DNA of 64,000 bases from Lachancea thermotolerans CBS 6340 (Eukaryota; Ascomycota; Saccharomycetes; Saccharomycetales; Saccharomycetaceae): assembly GCF_000142805.1 (NCBI RefSeq), contig NC_013080.1:620001-684000 (forward strand), in the 5' to 3' direction. The position numbers and the translations under genes are program-made. The notes under the pieces are model-generated. The model had not been told where the DNA came from. It did no database searches and was given only the letters and a program-made list of their open reading frames with translations. Within the stretch, counting starts at the first letter, position 1, and each line of letters begins with the position of its first letter. This document shows positions 49,275 through 58,367 of this stretch, piece by piece.

Positions 49275-49643
49275 TTGTTTGTGTACGCGTCTGCGAAGAC
49301 GCGACTCGCGTGGGCGGGGACGCGCACGCGAGTTTTTGAGTACAGCGAATAATGGGCCCTCCGTGTGAGGTGACATTGGATTCAAGAGCAGAGGGCCGCG
49401 AACCCGTGCTCTGGGCGTGCTCCGAAGACGCGAATGGACCCGCGCTCAACGCGCGCACAGTGTAGTATTGGAATTGGCTTACCTCCCGATTAATCGTCCA
49501 GTTCTCGCGTCCCGCGCCACCAAGAGGTCCCGTACATGGTGACGATACTCATCTTCCTCGGGTCCTAGCCGCCCATCCTGCGCGGCTTGCGAAACTGCTT
49601 TATAAATGCGTTAATACTAGTGTACATGTTTGGTATGTGAAAC
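49275..49643. other. Intergenic: SPC42 promoter and SOK2 3' side
   Basis: 369 bp, GC-rich, between two minus-strand genes. Part of it (49275-49376) could be an N-terminal extension of SPC42 if the upstream ATG is used. Nothing else seen. Confidence 0.5.
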
Positions 49644-51941
49644 TCATTCGTCGTGTGCCGCATTGGCGTCGTTCGAGTCGAGCGCCTCCGGCTTGACCTG
49701 GTCGGGAGCGCCGTGTCCCACAGGGGTTTGTTCCGAAGAGTCCGTGCTGTGTGACGCCACTGGCTTGGCCAGAGAGTCCATGGAACTAGCACCCGCTTGG
49801 CTGGGGTATCCGTGGGACACGCCCATGACGGACGCACCCGTGGCATCGCCCGAGGAGGTCGCGCCTGGCGCGGCGCTTCCAGGCGCGCGATCGCCACCAG
49901 AGTGTGAGCCTAGGTCTGCGCCAACGCCGGAAGCGGCTGTGGAGCCGGAGCCCGGGCTAGTTCCGTGCACAGCGCCAGACCCGGACCCGGACCCGACACC
50001 CACGCCAACACCCACACCAACACCAACACCCACACCGGGGCCGTTGTCGGAGCCGGGGCCTGCGTTGGAAGCAGAGCCGTCAACAGGGCCTACGCCCACG
50101 CCCACGCCGGACCCGGGGCCGTGGCCGTGGCCTAGGCCATGGCCGGCGCTAGCAGCTGTGTGACCAGCGGCCGCTGACAAGGGTCCACCGTGCGTAGCGA
50201 TGGCACTCGAGCTTGGCACGCCGCCACTCACGGAGCCCACGGATCCGGCGGAGCCGAGCCCAGAGCTGCCGAGTCCGGCGCTGCCCACGGAGCCGAGCCC
50301 GGAGACGGCGTGCATCACAGGCCGCGCAGCGTAGCCGTAGTCTATCGGCTGGTAGTGTCCGTAGCCCGCGAGCGGCTGGTAGGCGTCCGCGTAGTACGCG
50401 GATCCGCCGCCGGCACCGGCGCCGCCGCTGCTCATGCCGCCCATGCTGCGCGTTGGTGCCTGCACAGGCCCCGCTGACGCCGCGGCTGCAGCAGGCCCTG
50501 CCAAGACCGTTGAGGCGCCTTGCTGGATGATGCTCTGGATGTCGCGCACAAACAGCGGAAACAGCAGATCCACGATCTTCTCGCGCTGCGCCATAGCCAG
50601 CGCGCGGTCAAAGGGGATCCACACGCCCTTGAGATGCATGGAGCCGACCTTGACCACGTGTCTGATTTTCTCGGCCTTGAGAATCCCGTCGCGGCGACCG
50701 CGGGTCATCTTGGCCACGTTCAGCAGCTTGGTGCCGTTGATCATGTCGTTGTCGGCGCGCCGCACCACGGACACGCCGTTCGCCTCGACTTGGTAGCAGA
50801 GCGTGTGCTCGTCTTCCCACATGGTTGTGGTGACGCGGGGCCGTGCGCCTGCGGCGGCTGCTGCCGCGGACGTGCGCGCCGCTGCACCCAGACCCGTTGC
50901 CATCCCGCCGGCCATGCCCGTGTGTATTCCCGTTGGCATAGCGCCCGGCATCGCGCCGGGCATGCCCGTTGTGGGATCAAGCGCGCCCGCGGCCGCGAGC
51001 CCGAGGAGCGCAGACCCGTCTAGGGATCCCGCGCCGAGCTCGCGTCCGCGCGAGCTTACGGCGCGCCGCGCCTTGCCGCCGAGCTCTTCTCCGTAGTACG
51101 CGACCGGCGAAACCGCGCCCGCGCCGGCACTGCCGCCAGCCGCGCTGCTGCCGGAGAGCTCGTCATGGGACGCAGCGGCGCCGGGGCGCCCGCTTCCCAG
51201 GAAGCCCGGGTACTGGTAGCCCAGCTGGGACGCCTGGGCCTGGGCGGCCTGGGCTTGTGCCTGTGCTTGGGCCTGTGCTTGAGCCTGTGCTTGTGCCTGT
51301 GCTTGGGCCTGCGCTTGCGCCTGAGCCTGGGCCTGTGCCTGAACCTGCGCTAGCTGTGCCTGGCGGTAGTACGAAGCGTACGCCTGCTGCTGCTCGTCGC
51401 CGACAGCGGCGGTCTGCGCTGCGTAGGGGTAGTAGCCGTACCCCGCGCTCGAGGCGTACGAAGCGTATGGCTGCTGCTGTTGTTGTTGTTGTTGCTGTTG
51501 CTGTGGCTGTTGCTGGGGGTCTGCGGCGGCGCTGGCAGCCGGGTAATGGGAGTAGGCGTACGACACGTGATCGCTAGGGGACTGGTGGGCCGCCGTCTGG
51601 TGTGACGCGGCCGCGCCCCCCGCGGCGCCGCCTGCGGAGCCGCTCCCGCCGCCCGTCTGCGTGTAAAAGCCGTGCATCTGTGGGGCATACTGGTATTGCC
51701 AGTGTTCCTGGTTCATGTAGGGGTTACCCTGGGCGGCGGAGGCCGTGTGCGCGTGACTTGGAGCCTGGGACGGCGAGTGTTGGACCATATGGGCCTGCGA
51801 GTGCGCGTGAAGCTGGCCCGCTCCCTGGCCGCCGGCGGCGCCCCCAGCGCCATGCTGCGGTTGCTGCTGCGGTTGCTGCTGCTGCTGCTGCTGCTGTGGG
51901 GGCTGTTGCGAGTACGCGTTGTGTATCTGTTCGTTGGACAT
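49644..51941 (-). CDS. SOK2: APSES transcription factor, single Sok2/Phd1 counterpart
   Basis: 765 residues (S. cerevisiae Sok2, 785; Phd1, 366). The APSES DNA-binding domain lies at about residues 368-472 ([21 protein letters not shown].., [29 protein letters not shown]). Sok2 and Phd1 control pseudohyphal growth and meiosis downstream of cAMP/PKA. Sok2 (YMR016C) and Phd1 (YKL043W) are duplicates; this gene sits between SPC42 (YKL042W) and PRI2 (YKL045W), and after ERG5 (YMR015C), so it is the single pre-duplication form. Much of the rest is low complexity: three poly-Gln runs, about sixteen Gln-Ala units (51240-51336), and Gly-Val/Gly-Ser repeats near the C-terminus. Strongly GC-rich. Confidence 0.93.
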   Translation of the reverse strand: MSNEQIHNAYSQQPPQQQQQQQQPQQQPQHGAGGAAGGQGAGQLHAHSQAHMVQHSPSQAPSHAHTASAAQGNPYMNQEHWQYQYAPQMHGFYTQTGGGSGSAGGAAGGAAASHQTAAHQSPSDHVSYAYSHYPAASAAADPQQQPQQQQQQQQQQQPYASYASSAGYGYYPYAAQTAAVGDEQQQAYASYYRQAQLAQVQAQAQAQAQAQAQAQAQAQAQAQAQAQAQAQAAQAQASQLGYQYPGFLGSGRPGAAASHDELSGSSAAGGSAGAGAVSPVAYYGEELGGKARRAVSSRGRELGAGSLDGSALLGLAAAGALDPTTGMPGAMPGAMPTGIHTGMAGGMATGLGAAARTSAAAAAAGARPRVTTTMWEDEHTLCYQVEANGVSVVRRADNDMINGTKLLNVAKMTRGRRDGILKAEKIRHVVKVGSMHLKGVWIPFDRALAMAQREKIVDLLFPLFVRDIQSIIQQGASTVLAGPAAAAASAGPVQAPTRSMGGMSSGGAGAGGGSAYYADAYQPLAGYGHYQPIDYGYAARPVMHAVSGLGSVGSAGLGSSGLGSAGSVGSVSGGVPSSSAIATHGGPLSAAAGHTAASAGHGLGHGHGPGSGVGVGVGPVDGSASNAGPGSDNGPGVGVGVGVGVGVGVGSGSGSGAVHGTSPGSGSTAASGVGADLGSHSGGDRAPGSAAPGATSSGDATGASVMGVSHGYPSQAGASSMDSLAKPVASHSTDSSEQTPVGHGAPDQVKPEALDSNDANAAHDE
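49980..50040 (-). repeat. SOK2: Gly-Val / Gly-Ser coding repeat in SOK2
   Basis: Hexamer-like units of the type CCAACACC/CCCACACC encode an alternating Gly-Val run followed by Gly-Ser. It is a coding minisatellite in the C-terminal half of the APSES factor. Confidence 0.75.
51240..51336 (-). repeat. SOK2: Gln-Ala dipeptide coding repeat in SOK2
   Basis: About sixteen uninterrupted Gln-Ala units. The Gln codons largely alternate CAG and CAA, giving a 12-bp unit, while the Ala codons use all four third bases. The repeat has therefore drifted at silent sites. Confidence 0.85.
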
Positions 51942-52515
51942 TACTTAGAGGAAGCGCTGAAAGGGCTCCGTGGTTTGCGTGTGCGCGTGTGTGCGTGTGT
52001 GCGTGGGAACGTGTGTCTCCGTCTGTCCGTCCGTCTCTCAGCCCGGGTACGGCAATGCGAAGAGGAACCTTTGTCCTTCTTGACTTTCCTAGCGTCTTGT
52101 GTGCAGTCTCTCGCAGGTACTGCTTCTTGGGCACCGGCTGCTCTCTCTGTGCAGTTCTTTGCAGGTAGGAAAAGCCAGCGAGCAGGGATGCTGAATCGTT
52201 GAAGTTCGGTCGCGTGGCTTTCTCAACTCCCGGCGCAGTGCTGCGCTCTGTATGTATATATGCACATCTGGAAAAAAAATTTTAGCATATGCGTTGCATT
52301 GCAGGGAAGCGGCCAGCGTCCCGCGACATAAGGTGAGGAGCGCGCGGGCGAAGCACGTCGCTACGCACGAACCCGCGCCCGCCGCTGCTGTCCGCTGCTG
52401 TCGTGTGATATAAGCTGCAGGGGTGGTGGGCGAGAGGCCCATAACCTGGTCTGAGGCTCCGCCTGCTTTTTTTTTTTAACTGCCACCCCTTTCGCGTCTT
52501 TTTAGCCTTTGAAGC
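51942..52515. other. Divergent promoter between SOK2 and the Zn2Cys6 gene
   Basis: 574 bp between divergent starts, with GT/CA-rich runs (51975-52010, GTGTGCGTGTGT type) next to SOK2 and a T9 tract near 52468. GC content is high near both genes. No RNA gene seen. Confidence 0.5.
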
Positions 52516-54534
52516 ATGTGCCTGGACCACCACCAACAGGACGACAATGCGCGAGTTGCGACTTTGCAGCAAGACACCGGTCGCCCAAGGATCCGCGTCC
52601 GCAAGGCTTGTGGGACGTGCAAGCGACGCAAGGTTAAGTGTAACGGTCAACAGCCATGTGCAGGCTGCGCGAAGCACGGTTCCGTGTGCCATTATAAAGT
52701 TGAGCCCGTGACGCGGCCGGCAAGCGCCGCCCTTAAGGCCGGCGCGCCGGGCCCGGCAGGCACCTTGCCCGCGCTCAGCCAGGTTCCTGCGCCGTCAGAC
52801 TTCGCTACCGGGCCGGCGCCGGCTTCGCCGTGGCAGCGCTTCTCGCCGGGTAAGTACCGGTTCCACCGTCGCCACCAAAACCTCGTACCTTATTACCTGG
52901 GGCAGGCGCTGATCTCATCGCTGCCGCCCGCGCTCGTGCAGAAGTATGCACTGCGCGCTCCGCGCCTGCAGTTCTACGGCTGGAATATGTCCGGGGGCCA
53001 CTACCTGAAACAGGGGTCGACGTTCGGTGCGCCGCAAGGCACTGTATGGCGCTGGGACCTCGCAGTCGAGCTGCAGCGGCAGATCCTCGAGAAGTGCGCG
53101 AGCTTTTTCTTCCAGCACGTCAACCGGTTCGTGTCGATCGTGCACGAGCAGGCGTTCTGGCAGCAGTTCCGCGGCGGGTTTCTGGACGGCAGCGACGGGA
53201 AAAACGGGTCTAGCGACCTGTTCGAGGCTATTCTGAACCTGATCGCGGCGATCGCGCTGCGGTTCAGCTACAGCGGCGCCGGCGCCAGCGTCTGCGAGGC
53301 GCTGACTGCGGCGGAGGTCACGTGGTTGGACTTGCACCTCACGCGCCACGGCCGCCACCTGGAGGAGACGCTCTTCGAGCGCGCGTACGCGGTGACCACG
53401 CGGCTGTCCTTCGAGTGGGAGTCCTTCGAGCTGATCCAGGCGTGGCTGCTCGCCGCCGTGTACCTGCGCACGTGCCACCGGCAGGTCTCGTGCTGGCAGG
53501 CGCTGAGCCGCGCGGTGCAGATGTGCAACGGCATGTCGCTGTACCTGAACCGGTTTCCCGAGAAGCACACCGCATATGACGAGTGCCGGGCCAGAAACTG
53601 CTACTGGGCGTGCTTCGTGCTCGACCGACTCATCAGCTTCCAGATGGGCCGCTTCCCGGAGCTGGCGGGCCCGGGCCCGGACATGGGATCACCAGACACG
53701 GCAGTGGACACGTGGTTCAGCGCCGAGTCTGTCGCGCTGTACAAGCTGGCGGCCATCGTGACCACGTGCCAGCGGCGCTACGGCCAGGAGCTCACTGCCG
53801 CCGAGACGCAGGAGCTCGGAGCGCGCCTGGACGAGTGGCATGGCGATTGCGAGGAAGTGCTGGCGGACCCGGGCCTGTGCGCGCGCCAGGTGCTGCTTAC
53901 GTACCTGGACGTCAGAATCGCGCTGGAAATCCGCGGCTTGTTCCAGCTCCTCGACGTCGGCAGCGACACCGTCCGGCACGCTCTTCCGCTGGACGCCGTC
54001 ACGCTCGTCGACCTCGCGTCGCGCGTGCTGGACCAGTTCGAGGCGATTGTGGAGTCGGGCCTCTTTTTCCGGCCCTGGTGGCTCAACCTGTCGCTCCTGT
54101 TCACGTGCAGCGTCATATGCCTCACGCTGGTGCAAGGCGGCCTCCAGCTGGCCCGCGCCCAGGCCCTGCTCTCCAGGAGCTTCCACATCTGGCACTTCAT
54201 CGAGGGTGCGAGGCCGCCCAACCCGCCGGGCATGGCCCGCGAGTGCCTCTGGTGTCTCAAAATGCTTAACCACATGTTCTGCCAGCGCTTGACCACTTCC
54301 GCCGAGCAGCTGGAATCCATTATAGGCGTGGATCCAGGCGACGACTCTGTCAACCAAAACAAGTTCCGCCAATTCGGCAAGGTCGACATGAATCGCGCGA
54401 ACGACGACGGCGCGGCCCTCCTCCAGTCCGGGAGTGACACGATTTCTCCGGCCGACGACAGCAACAACCTTGTCGCCCATCTGCAATGGTTCGACCAGTG
54501 GCTGGACGTTGATAACCTTCAAACCATGTTTTGA
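52516..54534 (+). CDS. Zn2Cys6 transcription factor in the STB4 (YMR019W) position
   Basis: 672 residues. The zinc cluster has Cys32, 35, 42, 48, 51 and 58 (C-x2-C-x6-C-x5-C-x2-C-x6-C; RKACGTCKRRKVKCNGQQPC). A fungal-specific regulatory domain fills the rest (about 190-520, with FFFQHVNRFVSIVHEQAFW and the ARNCYWACFVLDRLISF region). It lies between SOK2 (YMR016C) and FMS1 (YMR020W) on the strand expected for YMR019W, so it is the positional counterpart of S. cerevisiae STB4, which is longer (949). I do not recognise STB4 from sequence alone, so no symbol is given. Very GC-rich: by hand, 44 of 60 bases at 53461-53520 are G or C. Confidence 0.85.
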   Translation: MCLDHHQQDDNARVATLQQDTGRPRIRVRKACGTCKRRKVKCNGQQPCAGCAKHGSVCHYKVEPVTRPASAALKAGAPGPAGTLPALSQVPAPSDFATGPAPASPWQRFSPGKYRFHRRHQNLVPYYLGQALISSLPPALVQKYALRAPRLQFYGWNMSGGHYLKQGSTFGAPQGTVWRWDLAVELQRQILEKCASFFFQHVNRFVSIVHEQAFWQQFRGGFLDGSDGKNGSSDLFEAILNLIAAIALRFSYSGAGASVCEALTAAEVTWLDLHLTRHGRHLEETLFERAYAVTTRLSFEWESFELIQAWLLAAVYLRTCHRQVSCWQALSRAVQMCNGMSLYLNRFPEKHTAYDECRARNCYWACFVLDRLISFQMGRFPELAGPGPDMGSPDTAVDTWFSAESVALYKLAAIVTTCQRRYGQELTAAETQELGARLDEWHGDCEEVLADPGLCARQVLLTYLDVRIALEIRGLFQLLDVGSDTVRHALPLDAVTLVDLASRVLDQFEAIVESGLFFRPWWLNLSLLFTCSVICLTLVQGGLQLARAQALLSRSFHIWHFIEGARPPNPPGMARECLWCLKMLNHMFCQRLTTSAEQLESIIGVDPGDDSVNQNKFRQFGKVDMNRANDDGAALLQSGSDTISPADDSNNLVAHLQWFDQWLDVDNLQTMF

Positions 54535-54562
54535 ACTTACTCCTTGCTGTAAACCGTATGTA

Positions 54563-56083
54563 TTATTTAATTGCAGCGCCCGCTTTCTTTTGCAGCTGCC
54601 GCGACCTCTCGTAATACAGGTTGGGGTGTGCGATGTGGCTCTGGTCATTAATTTCAGTATTTGCGGATCCTCCGTGGGTCATCTCAAATACTTTCGTACA
54701 GGCGATGGTGTACTCCGTGCGCTGGACGCTGTCGAGAACGCTTGTTACCTGAGAGGGGTTGAGGCTCATGCCCTGCGAGAGCTCCAGAGTTAGCTTGTCC
54801 ACATTCCAGTCACGGTAGGGGCAGCCATGGTACTCGCCCCTTGACGGGCGGGGCCGGGACAGGATGGTCCGGCAGTCCCACGGCTTGTAATTGATCCTAT
54901 TACCTTCTAGGCCATAGTTGTGACGGAAGTTGTATCGATACTCTTTGTTAAACTTTTCCTGTGTCATCTGGCCGCCGCTTGTGAATGCATCTGACCAGAA
55001 CTGTAAAGCCTCATCGACGTCCATGCCAATTCCTTTTAAGAAAAACGAAAGCTGCTGACGGCCCTGGTACCTTAAGTGGTGGTTTTCTTTCAGGCCGCTC
55101 ATGAGGTTTTTAGCACAAAGAGGAAAGTTCTCCTGAATGGCGCTTGAGTATACGCTTTTGGCGTTTATTTCACCTTGAGATGCCTGCCCAAACTGGTCGT
55201 GCTGTTGGAAGTTTGTAATAGTATATCCGGTTGATAAATGATGCAGTATAGGGAGGAGGCGGTCGTCCTCATTCAACCGAGGAATGGTCTGGTAAGTTTT
55301 GGTCAACGCCAGAGACAACATATTGGCGAACTCATTAGCAATGTGGTTCAACTGCTGGAATTGAGGGAGGTAGGCGTAGCCTTTTTTTATGAAAACCTGC
55401 CTCGCGCCCACAAGTTCAATCACAGATTCAAAGGGGAGCTTAATGAACTTTTCTTGCTCGAAATACTGTCTCCGCGCTGTTTCATCAGTAAGGTTGAGCT
55501 GGAACTGGAGAGAACTCGAGATAGTTTGGTAGAGCTGAGTGGAAAGCTGCTCTTTCTCCTCATCGGAAATAAATTGCAGGAAGGGCAGGTTAAGTGTCTG
55601 CACGAACTTTGCCTGATCACGCGAGGTCATCATGTTAAATCTGAGTTTCAAGAGCATGGTTTCCGACCTAATGAACTTCTCTCGTAGCTCTTTTGATCGG
55701 CAGAAGCACAACCGCAGAATAAAATGAGAATAATAGTCTTTTTTCCGGTCCTGCAGGTCCTCGGTGGTGAACGGCAACAGCTTCTGGAGCAAGGGCTTGA
55801 CGATGATTTCGATCTCTTTGGCGGTTTTGTTCCTCTGAACGCAGGATTCGATTTCTAAAAGAACCTTAAGGCGGTCAATGGCCCAAAGCTCGAACTGTTC
55901 AAGCGTAATCTCGCCTTTTGGGGGGACTTCATAGAAGGATAATTTGGATTCGTACAAGGACTGATAAAGCTGTTTTTCCTCCTCTGATGTAATTCCATTT
56001 AGGATGAATTTGCCAGGTGTTCGGCTTACTTGGTCGCCGAAGTTCCTTCTGTTAGCCACCCTTCTCTTGGACTGTCTAAACAT
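54563..56083 (-). CDS. PRI2: DNA primase large subunit Pri2
   Basis: 506 residues (S. cerevisiae Pri2/YKL045W, 528). With Pri1 and DNA polymerase alpha it starts Okazaki fragments. The N-terminal helical domain is followed by the C-terminal iron-sulfur domain with all four 4Fe-4S ligands: Cys323 (FPLCAKN), Cys404 (PWDCRT), Cys421 (YHGCPYRDW) and Cys462 (IACTKVFE). Convergent with the Zn2Cys6 gene with only 28 bp between stop codons. GC content drops back to the genome level right here. Confidence 0.97.
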   Translation of the reverse strand: MFRQSKRRVANRRNFGDQVSRTPGKFILNGITSEEEKQLYQSLYESKLSFYEVPPKGEITLEQFELWAIDRLKVLLEIESCVQRNKTAKEIEIIVKPLLQKLLPFTTEDLQDRKKDYYSHFILRLCFCRSKELREKFIRSETMLLKLRFNMMTSRDQAKFVQTLNLPFLQFISDEEKEQLSTQLYQTISSSLQFQLNLTDETARRQYFEQEKFIKLPFESVIELVGARQVFIKKGYAYLPQFQQLNHIANEFANMLSLALTKTYQTIPRLNEDDRLLPILHHLSTGYTITNFQQHDQFGQASQGEINAKSVYSSAIQENFPLCAKNLMSGLKENHHLRYQGRQQLSFFLKGIGMDVDEALQFWSDAFTSGGQMTQEKFNKEYRYNFRHNYGLEGNRINYKPWDCRTILSRPRPSRGEYHGCPYRDWNVDKLTLELSQGMSLNPSQVTSVLDSVQRTEYTIACTKVFEMTHGGSANTEINDQSHIAHPNLYYERSRQLQKKAGAAIK

Positions 56084-56760
56084 TGTGCGTCTTGACCTTT
56101 TGAAATGGTCTAACCGGTTAAAGAGATTGTTTGCAACGCGTTAATTTTTTTGTTAGGTGACGCGTTTTTCTGAAGAGTTCACGTTTTCGAATATAACGCC
56201 ATCACCAGGATAAGAGAAGCTCCTTACAATGAACCACGCCTAGTGGTTACATGTAGTTAACCGTCTCCTAAGAAACATGATTTTTCTATGCAGCCTGCGG
56301 CGTGATGAGCATAACTCTGTAATTATTTAAGCTAGAGAATTATGCTGTAATGCTCGGCAATTAGCTCGTCCTGTGGGAAACCTCGGGTTCGCAGAGAAGC
56401 AACAAGGTCTTAGCAATTCGCAACAGTCGAACTTTCTGATGCTAATCTTTCGAAGATGCTGTATTTCGAAATGCTAAGTGTCGGAGTTTCGCTGTGGTAA
56501 GGCGCACCTCTTTAGGGCTTTATTTATAGTGGGAAACAATTCCACTGATCGCTCAGTGCCACTCAACGCTTTTGCATGATGCACAGGCTTGCATTGTAAC
56601 TCGTGCTTTCCATCGCATCATTTCGTGATACGCGCCATTAAAAGTCCGTATTGAGAGATGACTATATTTCAGGCTGCTCGTTCCCTCTGTGATTACCAAC
56701 AAGGAAGGCGTGAACTCTTTGAGCTACTGTCTGCCTCGCTGCTATCAAAGAGCATTCTTA
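56084..56760. other. Divergent promoter between PRI2 and FMS1
   Basis: 677 bp. ACGCGT, the MluI cell-cycle box bound by MBF, is not exact, but related ACGCGTT and GACGCGTT sequences at 56138-56166 lie 55-85 bp upstream of PRI2, where a G1/S element is expected for a replication gene. No other feature seen. Confidence 0.5.
56137..56167 (-). promoter_or_regulatory. PRI2: MCB-like elements upstream of PRI2
   Basis: Two copies of an ACGCG core lie close together (in AACGCGTTAA near 56138-56146 and GACGCGTTTT near 56160-56168), less than 90 bp upstream of the PRI2 start. ACGCG is the core of the MCB element bound by Mbp1-Swi6, which drives DNA-replication genes at G1/S, PRI2 among them in S. cerevisiae. 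Confidence 0.6.
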
Positions 56761-58263
56761 ATGATTGAAAACCAGGTGGTAATTATTGGAGCAGGCATAG
56801 CCGGCCTTAAAGCCGCATCTGAACTTTACAAAAGGGGTTTCAAATCTTGCACCATCCTCGAGGCTCGAGACAGAATCGGAGGAAGGCTTCACACAGTAAC
56901 GGGGTACCAGAATAGAAGATATGACTTGGGAGCAAGTTGGCATCACGATACGCTAGTCAATGGCCTTTTTCTTGAAGAGCTGAACCTTCCAGAGGACCAA
57001 CGGGCATCCTTTGTTTTTGATGACGATAGTATGGTGGTTTTTGACGCAGAAAAAGGTAGAGTGGACCAGGATCCGGAGATGGTTCTTGAAATCTTGTTAG
57101 AGGAACTGGTAAAATACAGCCAGCTTCACTTTTTCGAAGATTTGAGCGCACAGGATCTGAACTATTTTCAAATGGTCGTGAAGTATCTATACGAAAGAAG
57201 GGGTCTTCTCACCAATGACCAAATTAGATTTCTGCCGCAAGTTGCCCGCTTCATGGAGCTATGGCACGGAATTGACTGGAAGTCTCAGAGTTCTAAATGT
57301 TTAGAAATTGCTCATCAAGGGCGAAACGCCTTAGTTCTCAATTACGATAAAATTGTTCGCCGGATAGCTTCAGAGATTCCTGAGAGTTGGTTGCAACTCT
57401 CAACAGAGGTCAAAGAGGTGAGAAACGATGGCAAAAATGTCCTAGTGACGATAGACAAGGGCGAAACTATCTCCTGCAAATATGTTATAGTCACGGTTCC
57501 TCAGAGTATTCTGGCGCACTCATTGCAACCAGAACCTCGCGTAGGAAAAATTGAATTTATTCCGCCACTAAATGTTAATATACAAGATGCCTTTAAGAAG
57601 ACACATTACGGGGCCCTCGGCAAGGTTGTTTTTGAATTTGATGACTGTTGCTGGTCGACTGAGCGCTCAAGGATTCTTTCTTTGGGGAAATCTTCATCTA
57701 ATTTAAGTCAAAGAGTCCGTGAAGCGCGGGACCTCTCTTTGCTGGTTGAAGAGTTGGATGCTAATACCAAGTATCAATTTGAAAGGGGGGATTCATGGAA
57801 CTTTCCACTACTTTTCGTGAACATGGTCAAGCACACCGGTATTCCTTCCTTCGTCATGTTGATGGCTAACCCGTTGACGAAATACATTGAGTCTATGAAT
57901 GATAAAGGCAAGATATTTGAGTTTTTCACGCCTGTTCTTGAAAATCTCTTGAAGACGCTAGGATGCGCCGAACCTATCGTAAAGGACTTTGAGAACAAAC
58001 TCGTGAAATCAAACAAAAAAGCTCCGATTCTCAAAAACATAGTAACAACGAATTGGACCCGTGACGACTATGCTTTGGGGGCTTATTCCGCTTGTGAACC
58101 AGGGGATGATCCTATGGACCTTGTCTTAGCCTTGACAGAGAACCAAACATCTCTCGTACGTTTCGCGGGCGAGCATACTATCATGGATGGTGCAGGCTGC
58201 GTTTACGGAGCCTGGCAAAGCGGTAAACGAGAGGCAGATTTTATCGCTGATAAACTCGCTTAA
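56761..58263 (+). CDS. FMS1: Polyamine oxidase Fms1
   Basis: 500 residues from the ATG at 56761 (MIENQVVIIGAGIAG); the frame opens 24 codons earlier with a GTG. S. cerevisiae Fms1 (YMR020W) has 508. This FAD enzyme oxidises spermine to spermidine and 3-aminopropanal, feeding beta-alanine and pantothenate synthesis. The dinucleotide-binding motif IIGAGIAGLKAASEL is at the N-terminus, then EARDRIGGRLHTVTG, and the C-terminal FAD-contact motif FAGEHTIMDGAGCVYGAWQSG is intact. Confidence 0.96.
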   Translation: MIENQVVIIGAGIAGLKAASELYKRGFKSCTILEARDRIGGRLHTVTGYQNRRYDLGASWHHDTLVNGLFLEELNLPEDQRASFVFDDDSMVVFDAEKGRVDQDPEMVLEILLEELVKYSQLHFFEDLSAQDLNYFQMVVKYLYERRGLLTNDQIRFLPQVARFMELWHGIDWKSQSSKCLEIAHQGRNALVLNYDKIVRRIASEIPESWLQLSTEVKEVRNDGKNVLVTIDKGETISCKYVIVTVPQSILAHSLQPEPRVGKIEFIPPLNVNIQDAFKKTHYGALGKVVFEFDDCCWSTERSRILSLGKSSSNLSQRVREARDLSLLVEELDANTKYQFERGDSWNFPLLFVNMVKHTGIPSFVMLMANPLTKYIESMNDKGKIFEFFTPVLENLLKTLGCAEPIVKDFENKLVKSNKKAPILKNIVTTNWTRDDYALGAYSACEPGDDPMDLVLALTENQTSLVRFAGEHTIMDGAGCVYGAWQSGKREADFIADKLA

Positions 58264-58367
58264 ATTTTATAAACCAAGTGTAAACCCCAAAATATCATTG
58301 TTACAGCTCGCTATAATCTATTTATTCTCTGAATTTTAAATATTGTTTATATACAGGATTTTGTGTA

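Noticed and set aside
48450-52200. Long antisense frames over SPC42 and SOK2
   Set aside because: Arg/Ala/Pro-rich translations of GC-rich repeats in other frames, without domains.
52915-54648. Several long open frames on both strands over the Zn2Cys6 gene
   Set aside because: They are by-products of the high GC content, which lacks stop codons; only the plus-strand frame has domain motifs.
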